Below are positions 1-4,959 of a stretch of 8,351 bases of DNA, piece after piece. The DNA comes from DASVSL01 sp036388095 (lineage in GTDB: Bacteria; Patescibacteriota; Saccharimonadia; Saccharimonadales; Saccharimonadaceae). The number at the start of each line of letters is the position of its first letter. Position 1 is the first letter of the stretch. Position numbers and translations under genes: made by a program. The notes beneath the pieces are model-generated. The model was given only the letters and a program-made list of their open reading frames with translations, made no database searches and was not told where the DNA came from. Location: positions 1 to 8,351 of the forward strand of contig DASVSL010000006.1 of the NCBI GenBank assembly GCA_036388095.1, read 5' to 3'.

Positions 1-105
1 CCAATCCGTCGGTATTTCACGGCTCAATCGCGCCGTGAAATCGTCGATCGCGACCGCCAAGGCTAGATCGTGACGACGACCGACCGATAGCAACAGTTGT
101 TTCAC
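1..105 (-). CDS. rlmH: RlmH-like 23S rRNA pseudouridine methyltransferase, N-terminal fragment
   Basis: Partial gene running off the left edge; 35 codons are visible. On the minus strand a GTG at 105-103 opens a frame beginning MKQLLLSVGRRHDLALAVAI and continuing DDFTARLSREIPTDW. This matches the usual RlmH N-terminus: a first beta strand of the type MKI.LI.VGKKH, then an acidic helix with a Y/F-T-x-R-L element. The family is a SPOUT methyltransferase that N3-methylates pseudouridine 1915 in helix 69 of 23S rRNA. The SAM-binding knot lies outside the window, so the call rests on the N-terminus alone. The start is one base after the TAA of the HIT gene, so the two are probably co-transcribed; no separate promoter fits between them. 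The AAG of the HIT stop region is the only Shine-Dalgarno-like sequence. Confidence 0.66.
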   Translation of the reverse strand, partial: MKQLLLSVGRRHDLALAVAIDDFTARLSREIPTDW

Positions 106-106
106 C

Positions 107-508
107 TTAAAAACTAAGCCGCTTTGCGATAGCAGCAAGCAGAGCGGCGTCAGCCTCATCCTTTTCGGTCTGAAACTCGGCGGCCATCTCATCGGCCGAC
201 GCAAACGGTACTAGGTGCACATGAGCATGAGGGACGCCGACGCCGACGATCAGCTCGCCGACGTAGGGTTTGCCGAATACATCGCGCAGGCGCCGGGCGA
301 CGCGCTTGACGGTTGCCATCAGGGCAGCGTAGTCGTCATCGGACAAATCCCAGACAAACTCGACCTGGGTTTTGGGTATCACCAGGACATGGCCGTCAGA
401 GGCAGGGAAGATGTTCAAGAAGGCCAGGGTGCGGTCATCTTCGTAGACTTTGTGACAAGGCAGCTCGCCGGTGACGAATTTCGTGAAGAGGCTGGGGGCG
501 GTAGTCAT
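107..508 (-). CDS. HIT family protein (histidine triad nucleotide hydrolase/transferase)
   Basis: 133 aa, a normal length for a small HIT protein. The catalytic triad is visible as HAHVHLVP with histidines at residues 94, 96 and 98. The N-terminal half (FTKFVTGELPCHKVYEDD, LAFLNIFPASDGHVLVIPK) is the standard HIT nucleotide-binding fold. Such proteins hydrolyse AMP-lysine, AMP-NH2 or dinucleoside polyphosphates in the cytosol; the substrate here cannot be told. The frame stays open to an ATG at 613, but I choose the ATG at 508 because family similarity begins there and because TATACT (520-515) lies six bases before it, inside the longer version. No Shine-Dalgarno is present, so the mRNA is probably leaderless. 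It is divergent from the gene at 612 and sits upstream of rlmH by one base. Confidence 0.93.
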   Translation of the reverse strand: MTTAPSLFTKFVTGELPCHKVYEDDRTLAFLNIFPASDGHVLVIPKTQVEFVWDLSDDDYAALMATVKRVARRLRDVFGKPYVGELIVGVGVPHAHVHLVPFASADEMAAEFQTEKDEADAALLAAIAKRLSF

Positions 509-514
509 CTGTCT

Positions 515-520
515 AGTATA
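515..520 (-). promoter_or_regulatory. -10 element of HIT-rlmH, within a short palindrome
   Basis: On the minus strand TATACT is followed by six bases (AGACAG) and then the HIT ATG. I see no convincing -35; the upstream DNA is very AT-rich. The hexamer sits in a perfect inverted repeat GTATA-N5-TATAC (516-530), which could be an operator or just AT-rich promoter DNA. The short distance implies a leaderless transcript. Confidence 0.55.
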
Positions 521-539
521 CAAAATATACAAAAACATA

Positions 540-568
540 TTGTACGTATCATTCAACCCTGCTATGGT
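540..568 (+). promoter_or_regulatory. Possible promoter of the 612-1448 gene
   Basis: TTGTAC (540-545) and TATGGT (563-568) with a 17-base spacer point right, giving a leader of about 37 bases. The leader carries the Shine-Dalgarno-like GGTGGTGAG (601-609) just before the ATG at 612. Both hexamers are imperfect. Confidence 0.35.
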
Positions 569-611
569 AACAACAGCTGCATACCCTAGCCGCTTCGAAA
601 GGTGGTGAGCC

Positions 612-1448
612 ATGATCGGCTTCAGCGGCAGTACGTTTTACAAGTTGGTCATCAAGGAAGATGGTGGACCGAACTGGCTCGGCAATGGCATTCTCACGGT
701 CACGCTGCTGAGTGTCTTCGTCTGGCGGTGCCTGGTTTTTATCCCGGAACACACCGTCGCCACCCGCAAGCGGTTCAACCGTGTCGTCTACGGCGCAAAC
801 GGATTTCCGCTCGAATACGACCCGTTGGTTGAGGTGCAGCGGCGCGGCAAGACTCGCCGGCTACGCAACCTTCGCTTTCGGCTCTACCTGCTCAATTCGC
901 TGGTACTGACCGACTGCGGCGTACGGCAAACCCCGCTGGATACGAAGTCTGTCAGTTTTGGCGAGCGTGACCACCAGGTCGAGCTCTCGATCAAGGGGCA
1001 CGTCTCGCGCGACCCTGGCAATCCGACGAAGTCGTTTCTGGCGGTGGCGTCGAGCCGTTGGCCGTGGCGTCAGCGCAACGAGCTAGAGGAACTAGTTAGT
1101 CGCGAGGTTGCCGATGCGGTCCTGCGCGGCTATGACACCCGGGAGGCAGCGCTCAATCTCAATAACGAGGCGTCAGCAAGCGGTGTCCATAAACTACCGC
1201 TGCTCACGATCGGTGAGCTCGGCGATTGTGCCGTTAGCCTGCTTGCGTCGTACGGCGTCGTCATGGATCAGTTGTGCTACAGCAACCGCGCGGTCTCACC
1301 AGCCAGCCGGATCCTGCAGGGCTTGCTCGACATCGCAGCAGCGCTCCGTGGTCTGCGGGGTGGTGACAAGCTGGCTGAGGTCGCAGCAGCCCGCACCACA
1401 GCCGAAGCGGTCGCCGACAACGTCGTCGACTTGCATCGGCCATCCTGA
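612..1448 (+). CDS. Membrane-anchored protein with tentative SPFH/band-7-like region
   Basis: 278 aa; I do not firmly recognise the family. A short N-terminal tail is followed by one hydrophobic segment at about residues 23-45 (LGNGILTVTLLSVFVW), then a basic stretch. From about 110 to 225 the pattern resembles an SPFH (stomatin/flotillin/HflK) domain. It has a strand-rich part ending in a DP motif (VELSIKGHVSRDPGNP), a helix ELEELVSREVADAVLRG, then a helix and strand (LTIGELGDCAVSLLASYG, VVMDQLCYSNRAV), where SPFH proteins have their amphipathic helix and final strand. The C-terminus (about 243-272) is Ala-rich and probably helical. If correct it would be a membrane scaffold or chaperone-like protein. 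The ATG at 612 is supported by a good Shine-Dalgarno. The gene is monocistronic with its own terminator. That it is a real gene is fairly sure; the function is inference. Confidence 0.72.
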   Translation: MIGFSGSTFYKLVIKEDGGPNWLGNGILTVTLLSVFVWRCLVFIPEHTVATRKRFNRVVYGANGFPLEYDPLVEVQRRGKTRRLRNLRFRLYLLNSLVLTDCGVRQTPLDTKSVSFGERDHQVELSIKGHVSRDPGNPTKSFLAVASSRWPWRQRNELEELVSREVADAVLRGYDTREAALNLNNEASASGVHKLPLLTIGELGDCAVSLLASYGVVMDQLCYSNRAVSPASRILQGLLDIAAALRGLRGGDKLAEVAAARTTAEAVADNVVDLHRPS

Positions 1449-1462
1449 TTACCTTACAAACA

Positions 1463-1492
1463 CCCCTCGTGAAAGCGAGGGGCTCTCTTTTT
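1463..1492 (+). terminator. Intrinsic terminator of the 612-1448 gene
   Basis: Perfect 7-bp stem CCCCTCG/CGAGGGG with loop TGAAAG, followed by CTCTCTTTTT. It starts 14 bases after the TGA. Confidence 0.9.
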
Positions 1493-1503
1493 ACTGGTGG
1501 GGG

Positions 1504-1640
1504 TATCGCTCGCTTTGCTCGCTCCGCTGCTTGTTCGTCCTGGCAAAGCAAGCTTCTCCAGGACTTCACAGCGCTGTACCGAACTCCCGGTATGTTTTGC
1601 TGATGCCAAAACCCGGAAATTCGAGTCTCACTATTCGAGC
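1504..1640. repeat. tRNA-Ser(CGA)-linked repeat module, copy A
   Basis: Noncoding block beyond the tRNA-Ser(CGA) terminator that shares its layout with copy B at 4960-5096. In plus-strand order: a TATCGCTCG-type block with TCGCTCC and GCTTG (1504-1533); an inverted repeat GTCCTGG/CCAGGAC (1537-1543 with 1558-1564); GCGCTG (1571-1576); a 13-base exact copy of T-arm/variable-arm sequence of the adjacent tRNA (1580-1592, identical to 1698-1710); a hairpin GTTTTG/CAAAAC (1594-1599 with 1607-1612); and an imperfect inverted T-arm copy (CCGGAAATTCGAG, from about 1613). Open frames here show no protein-like features. Function unknown; perhaps a relic of integration at tRNA genes or a mobile noncoding repeat. 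Confidence 0.6.
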
Positions 1641-1679
1641 AAACTAAAAAGAGGGCTTAGGAAGCCTTCTTTTTAGTTT
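1641..1679 (-). terminator. Long-stem terminator of tRNA-Ser(CGA)
   Basis: 1641-1658 pairs with 1662-1679: an 18-bp stem with one imperfect pair (1653/1667) and loop AGG. The distal arm read on the minus strand contains CTTTTTAGTTT, a U-rich end. The first stem base is the last A of the encoded CCA, so there is no spacer between tRNA and terminator. The stem has A/T tracts on both sides, so it may also stop plus-strand transcription. Confidence 0.85.
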
Positions 1680-1769
1680 GGCGGAGAGGGGGAGATTCGA
1701 ACTCCCGGTACGGGGATACCGCACACCGCTTTTCGAGAGCGGCACCTTCAACCACTCAGACACCTCTCC
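1679..1769 (-). tRNA. tRNA-Ser(CGA)
   Basis: 91 bases including an encoded CCA. The acceptor stem pairs GGAGAGG with CCTCTCC, the discriminator is G, and the T-arm is GGGAG-TTCGAAT-CTCCC. The anticodon stem CCGCT/AGCGG encloses loop CTCGAAA; anticodon CGA (plus strand 1733-1735) reads UCG. The long variable arm is typical of serine tRNAs. Confidence 0.97.
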
Positions 1770-1781
1770 ATACAAATGCCA

Positions 1782-1787
1782 AGTATA
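1782..1787 (-). promoter_or_regulatory. Extended -10 promoter of tRNA-Ser(CGA)
   Basis: TGGTATACT on the minus strand is an extended -10 (TGn plus TATACT). It lies 12 bases before the tRNA 5' end and just past the stop of the upstream gene. No good -35 is visible, and no terminator separates it from the gene ending at 1796, so read-through may add to expression. Confidence 0.55.
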
Positions 1788-1795
1788 CCAGTCCG

Positions 1796-2158
1796 TTACT
1801 GCACAAGATCAACTCTGTCAGTGCGGTCGCTAAATGGCTTCGTCGTAATGCGAACGGCTTGGCCAGTATCTACGGCACTTTCGATCGCCCGACGCGTCGC
1901 CTGGTAGCGCGCCGCGTCGCCCGTATCGGCTGACGACTCGACGATAAAGCGACCCGGTTTGCCGGTCTCGTCCGTCGTTAGGATGACGAACGCCGTACAG
2001 TTATCTTTTGCTAGGCACACTGGAGAATCGGCCCTGGTAACGCGATAGGTGTGGGGTCGCGAGGTACCTATCACCGTCATCATGGCGACAAGCGCTAGGA
2101 TGGTCAGGACAACTAGAAGCGGCGCGAGAGTGGACAGGCGTCGTAAACGGGCATACAT
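1796..2158 (-). CDS. Small single-helix membrane or secreted protein, unknown function
   Basis: 120 aa, family not recognised. A short basic N-terminus (MYARLRRLS) is followed by one strong hydrophobic helix at about 11-31 (LAPLLVVLTILALVAMMTVI). About 88 polar residues, probably outside the cell, follow. They hold two cysteines (C48, C54) six residues apart, which could form a small disulfide loop, and strand-like segments (AFVILTTDETG, GRFIVESSAD, AVRITTKPF). There is no signal-peptidase site as clear as in the pilin-like protein, so a membrane anchor is the simpler reading. Support for it being real comes from a good promoter immediately upstream and codon use like its neighbours. The leader is only a few bases and lacks a Shine-Dalgarno. 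tRNA-Ser(CGA) follows. Confidence 0.7.
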   Translation of the reverse strand: MYARLRRLSTLAPLLVVLTILALVAMMTVIGTSRPHTYRVTRADSPVCLAKDNCTAFVILTTDETGKPGRFIVESSADTGDAARYQATRRAIESAVDTGQAVRITTKPFSDRTDRVDLVQ

Positions 2159-2168
2159 CGTGATTATG

Positions 2169-2198
2169 ACTATAGCAAGAAGAAGGCCGACTTGTGAA
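2169..2198 (-). promoter_or_regulatory. Promoter of the 1796-2158 gene
   Basis: TTCACA (2198-2193), an 18-base spacer ending in TGC, then TATAGT (2174-2169): a good -35 with an extended -10. The ATG is 10 bases past the -10, so the expected leader is 2-4 bases. Confidence 0.7.
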
Positions 2199-2205
2199 AA
2201 AGACT

Positions 2206-2241
2206 AAGAAAAATAGGTCAGTGAACTGACCTATTTTTCTT
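2206..2241 (-). terminator. Terminator attached to the displaced tRNA-Arg 3' end
   Basis: Perfect 16-bp stem (2206-2221 with 2226-2241), loop TGAA, with the run CTATTTTTCTT in the distal arm on the minus strand. It begins at the final A of the CCA of the tRNA fragment at 2241-2268, the same geometry as at tRNA-Ser(CGA). This suggests it is the original terminator of tRNA-Arg. Confidence 0.8.
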
Positions 2242-2268
2242 GGTACACCCGGCAGGATTCGAACCTAC
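2241..2268 (-). repeat. Displaced tRNA-Arg 3' end (possible att site)
   Basis: 28 bases identical to 2421-2448. The segment runs exactly from the first base of the T-stem through the T-loop, 3' acceptor strand and CCA of tRNA-Arg. No matching 5' half is found beside it, so it is not a second tRNA. Precise duplication of a tRNA 3' end is the usual mark of site-specific integration at a tRNA gene. Confidence 0.8.
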
Positions 2269-2382
2269 CTCATATTTGCTCGAAAACGGCTAAAGCCTAT
2301 TTTCTCGGCCAAGCAATGAAAACGTTACCTGCCGCTGGCAGGTAACGCCTCTCGGTCGTAAGTTCGATGTCTGCAAAATCAC
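2269..2382. other. Short insert between tRNA-Arg and its displaced 3' end
   Basis: About 114 bases with no coding capacity. It holds a perfect 11-bp inverted repeat with a 3-base loop (2323-2347, arms CGTTACCTGCC and GGCAGGTAACG). It also holds a weaker nested hairpin (TTGCT at 2276-2280 with AGCAA at 2312-2316, enclosing GGC/GCC) and an imperfect inverted T-arm copy (GTAAGTTCGATGTC, about 2358-2371). It could be the remnant of a deleted integrated element or a structured noncoding segment. Confidence 0.5.
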
Positions 2383-2423
2383 CCACGAAAAAAGAGCTAG
2401 GCAAGCTAACTCTTTTTTCGTGG
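2383..2423 (-). terminator. Long-stem terminator of tRNA-Arg(GCG)
   Basis: 2383-2400 pairs with 2406-2423: an 18-bp stem with one G-U pair on the minus strand and loop CTTGC. CTCTTTTTTCGTGG lies in the distal arm. The stem starts with the CCA of the tRNA. Confidence 0.85.
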
Positions 2424-2497
2424 TACACCCGGCAGGATTCGAACCTACGACCTCTGGCTCCGCAAGCCAACGCTCTATCCAGCTGAGCTACGGGTGC
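2421..2497 (-). tRNA. tRNA-Arg(GCG)
   Basis: 77 bases including an encoded CCA. Acceptor GCACCCG/CGGGTGT (first pair G-U), D-arm GCTC...GAGC with the AGCTGGATA loop common in arginine tRNAs, T-arm GTAGG-TTCGAAT-CCTGC. The anticodon stem TTGGC/GCCAG encloses TTGCGGA; anticodon GCG (plus strand 2461-2463) reads CGC and CGU. Most bacteria use anticodon ACG (inosine) for this box, so GCG is unusual. No -10 is evident close upstream; it may be transcribed from the promoter near 2690. Confidence 0.94.
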
Positions 2498-2539
2498 GCG
2501 TCGGCGCTCGCCTCACTCCCAACGATCGCGGTCTAGCCG

Positions 2540-2693
2540 AAAAAGTCAGTCGCAGCGTGGCGCCTCCTTGCGCAATCTGCAACCAGTACGAAACAAGTCC
2601 GTACCAGAAATACATCTGCACTGCCGGAATACATCCCGGCATAAAAAAGTAACGTGCATTCCACCGCGAGCGGCAAGAACAGGCGTCAGTATA
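2540..2693 (-). ncRNA. Possible structured RNA or leader upstream of tRNA-Arg
   Basis: The minus strand carries an extended -10, TGCTATACT (hexamer 2693-2688), then about 135 bases rich in hairpins. One is TGCCGGGA/TTCCGGCA with loop TGTA (2641-2622, containing one G-U). Another is GTACGGA/TTCGTAC (about 2603-2585). An enclosing helix CAGTGCAG/CTGCGACTG (one bulge) is followed by ACTTTTT at about 2547-2541, like a terminator. The only start-to-stop frame is a 37-codon, cysteine-rich one (from about 2658), which looks unlikely. It lacks the conserved SRP-RNA loop and does not look like 6S, tmRNA or RNase P RNA. It may be an unassigned small RNA or the leader of tRNA-Arg. Confidence 0.28.
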
Positions 2694-2732
2694 GCATGCG
2701 CAGACAGAGGTCGTCGAGCGAGGGAGTCTGCC

Positions 2733-3428
2733 TTAGAAGCGTAAGCGCTGAGTTAATCGTTCCAATGGATCGGGCTCGATCGGCTCGAGGGGCAGGCGAG
2801 TCCCAAAGATGTCAACGATCTCAGCGGCCTGATCGGCCGGCAGATAGACGCTTACCATCGGCATGAAGCGTTTATTCGGAACCAGTCGAACCGAAGTCTG
2901 GTCACCCTCCTGGATCACACCGAACGCGCGAAAATCGTCCAAACCGAACTGTTTATCATCAATCTGTAGCCCTTGATTTGATAGCTGGTAGTTGATTAGT
3001 CGAGGTTCGCGATGACCAACGACCGCCACGGCAACTGCCATAACGATGATTAACGCCCCGAACGTCCATGATTTTACTAGCAATACGTCGATGACAAGTA
3101 GCAGCACGGCGATACCCGCCAAGGCGACGAACCAAATAGTGTTTTTCTGATGATGAACAAATTCTGACGTCTGCCACGTAAAGGCGGCTCGTGCGGCCGG
3201 GGCCGGCTCGTTTAGCTGTGGTTCAGCTTGCGGCATAGCCTGCTCAGTGGCAACTTGCGGCGACACTCCTTGTGGCGCGGTTGGTTGCTGTGGCGTCGCT
3301 TGTTGCGGGGCGACAGAGGGCGGAGCTACTTGCTGTGGGGTGACTTGCGGAAATGACGGCGTCTCGGCCACCGGTTCAGGTGGACGCTGATCATTAGGCT
3401 GCCAGAAGTTCGGCGAGTCCGGTTGCAT
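2733..3428 (-). CDS. CPR-type two-helix membrane protein with Pro/Gln-rich N-terminus and PH-like C-terminal domain
   Basis: 231 aa in three parts. Residues 1-80 are disordered-looking and rich in Pro and Gln, with loose QVAPPSVAPQQ-like repetition. A conserved-looking lead-in (FTWQTSEFVHHQKNTIWF, 83-100) runs into two membrane helices close together (about 99-117 and 120-138). A compact C-terminal domain (about 145-231) has strands (YQLSNQGLQID), an FRAFGVI segment, VSVYLPADQAAEIVDIF and a terminal LERLTQRLRF. From memory, CPR genomes carry a widespread uncharacterised family with this W-E-H-K, two-helix, PH-like layout and the same last helix; function unknown. The helix pair places both ends on the same side, probably the cytoplasm. 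It lies downstream of the spermidine-synthase-like gene with a 39-base gap but has its own extended -10. Confidence 0.87.
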   Translation of the reverse strand: MQPDSPNFWQPNDQRPPEPVAETPSFPQVTPQQVAPPSVAPQQATPQQPTAPQGVSPQVATEQAMPQAEPQLNEPAPAARAAFTWQTSEFVHHQKNTIWFVALAGIAVLLLVIDVLLVKSWTFGALIIVMAVAVAVVGHREPRLINYQLSNQGLQIDDKQFGLDDFRAFGVIQEGDQTSVRLVPNKRFMPMVSVYLPADQAAEIVDIFGTRLPLEPIEPDPLERLTQRLRF

Positions 3429-3434
3429 GGCACT

Positions 3435-3440
3435 ACTATA
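3435..3440 (-). promoter_or_regulatory. Extended -10 promoter of the 2733-3428 gene
   Basis: TGGTATAGT on the minus strand gives TGn plus TATAGT, six bases (AGTGCC) before the ATG. There is no good -35, which an extended -10 can compensate. No Shine-Dalgarno is present, so the mRNA is probably leaderless. Confidence 0.6.
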
Positions 3441-3467
3441 CCATGAGCGCGACGGGATAAATGAGGA

Positions 3468-4919
3468 CTACTGGGCTTCAACCAACTGTTCTACCGGTGC
3501 ATAATTATCGGTCAATGGCCGCGCGCTCCCAACCGTTAGACGTTGAGAAGCAAGACTGGTGTCGAGGCGCTGTCGAGTGGATTTCTGGTCGGTTGCGAGC
3601 AACAGAACATTCTGCGGTCCGTCACTGGCCGCACCCTGCGAGTACTGGTAGACCTCGACGACGTCGAATTGTTCACGGTACGTACTAACCACCGATGACA
3701 GGTACTCACTCTGCGGCACTGCGATGACATTGGCGATGACACTCCCGCCTGGTTTGAGGGCGTTACGCATACCGGCGACAGCTTCAGCTGTCATCAGCTG
3801 GTAGGGCGGGGTGAGCGATGAAAAGGCGTCGATATACACAACATCAAACGTGGCGTCGTCGGTTGGGTGATTGATATAAACACGGCCGTCGGCGTTGACG
3901 ATCGACAGGTTGTCGCGATCACGCAGGTTAAAATGCTGGCGGGCAATCTCGGTCAAGGCTGGGTCGATTTCGACGGCGACGACGCGACTGTCGGGGTATT
4001 TACGGGCTAAGGCATGTGGAAAGGTAAACGTGCCGCCACCTATCACCAAACTGTCGGCGGGTCGCAACGTGTCCGCGACGGTCATAAAAGCTTGTGTGTA
4101 CTGAAACAGTAACCGGTCGGGGTCACCCGCTAGCGAGGCGGATTGCGAAGTCAGAGGGTCGGTAACTAATCGTCGCACGTGACGGTTTTCACTTGACTCT
4201 ACGACCTGATAGCGGCTATAGGCTGTATCGACGTCCGCTATAACCCGATCATTCACGGGGGTGACGCCGCTTGCAAGCAACAGAGCCAGCAGGGCCAAAA
4301 TAACTCGCGGTAGCACCCACCCTCGTCGACTAGCTAGAAACGACACCGCGATGAGTGCGGCGACCAATCCAAAGCCAAGCTGCCGACTACCAAAGAGTGC
4401 AATCAAAAAATACCCCGCGGCGAACGTGCCGGCGATACTGCCAAGCGTCCCGGCCGCAGACAATCGGCCGACCGTTGCACCGGCGGATTCGAGTGTCGTG
4501 AGCCGCAATCGGACAATGTACGGCGATACCGCACCTAGTAACAAGCTGGCGGGTGCAAATAGCAACAGGGCCGCTAAAAAGGCCGATACGCGGACATCTC
4601 CGACGTTACGCTCGAGCAGGCCAAGTACCGTTTCTTGCAGGACCATCGTCGCGGCTATCAGCAGGGCAGCCATCACCAACAGTCGCATTAATCGAGCTGG
4701 GGTAGCGCCCATATCGGCCAGTCGACCGCCGTACCAATAGCCAGCTGCTAGGGCGCCCAAAATCACGCCGATCACCGCCGTCCACACATACAGACTGGTT
4801 CCGAAATATGGTGCAATCAGACGGGCACCAACCAGTTCGAGGATCATGACAATCGCTCCGGCGCCAAAGGCGATGATTTCAAGACGGTATTTGTTGAGAA
4901 CGGCGAGTGAACTATGCAT
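3468..4919 (-). CDS. Membrane protein fused to a spermidine-synthase-like methyltransferase-fold domain
   Basis: 483 aa. Residues 1-220 are very hydrophobic with about seven membrane helices. They begin with the IIAFGAGAIVMILELVGARLIAPYFGTS motif region typical of fused MFS/SpeE-type proteins and include LLFAPASLLLGAVSPYIVRL and an SAAGTLGSIAGTFAAGY segment. Residues 230-483 form a Rossmann domain. It has LVIGGGTFTF (291-300, glycine loop), VVAVEIDP (313-320, acidic ribose-binding Glu317), NADGRVYI (342-349, Asp344) and FDVVYIDAFSS (358-368, Asp364), and ends PLTDNYAPVEQLV, as in the family. Classical spermidine synthases move an aminopropyl group from decarboxylated SAM to putrescine. For the fused forms the substrate is not settled, so polyamine synthesis should not be assumed. 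The catalytic domain follows the last helix, on the cytoplasmic side if the topology is standard. A promoter lies directly upstream. Confidence 0.92.
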   Translation of the reverse strand: MHSSLAVLNKYRLEIIAFGAGAIVMILELVGARLIAPYFGTSLYVWTAVIGVILGALAAGYWYGGRLADMGATPARLMRLLVMAALLIAATMVLQETVLGLLERNVGDVRVSAFLAALLLFAPASLLLGAVSPYIVRLRLTTLESAGATVGRLSAAGTLGSIAGTFAAGYFLIALFGSRQLGFGLVAALIAVSFLASRRGWVLPRVILALLALLLASGVTPVNDRVIADVDTAYSRYQVVESSENRHVRRLVTDPLTSQSASLAGDPDRLLFQYTQAFMTVADTLRPADSLVIGGGTFTFPHALARKYPDSRVVAVEIDPALTEIARQHFNLRDRDNLSIVNADGRVYINHPTDDATFDVVYIDAFSSLTPPYQLMTAEAVAGMRNALKPGGSVIANVIAVPQSEYLSSVVSTYREQFDVVEVYQYSQGAASDGPQNVLLLATDQKSTRQRLDTSLASQRLTVGSARPLTDNYAPVEQLVEAQ

Positions 4920-4926
4920 GAGGTTT

Positions 4927-4954
4927 ACTATATCGCATTAGATTTTTATATCAG
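4927..4954 (-). promoter_or_regulatory. Promoter of the spermidine-synthase-like gene
   Basis: CTGATA (4954-4949), a 16-base spacer and TATAGT (4932-4927), with the ATG seven bases later (4919). No Shine-Dalgarno is present; a leaderless mRNA is expected. Confidence 0.6.
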
Positions 4955-4959
4955 GAAGA

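Noticed and set aside
215..589. 124-codon plus-strand frame
   Set aside because: It is a shadow of the HIT gene on the opposite strand.
1108..1647. 179-codon plus-strand frame
   Set aside because: It is out of frame with the gene at 612-1448, runs through its terminator into the repeat module, and shows no protein-like features.
2241..2390. Possible tmRNA, because a T-arm and CCA follow a hairpin-rich stretch
   Set aside because: The 5' partner for the acceptor strand is missing, the stretch is far too short, no tag frame is seen, and the 3' end is an exact copy of tRNA-Arg.
2540..2660. SRP (4.5S) RNA, since TGCCGGGATGTA resembles part of the E. coli RNA
   Set aside because: The conserved GGAAGCAGCC-type Ffh-binding loop is absent on both strands, and the matching piece is in the wrong place.
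3185..3428. Tandem DNA repeat or CRISPR-like pattern in the Pro/Gln-coding part
   Set aside because: Repetition is only in amino-acid composition; there are no fixed-length DNA units or spacers.
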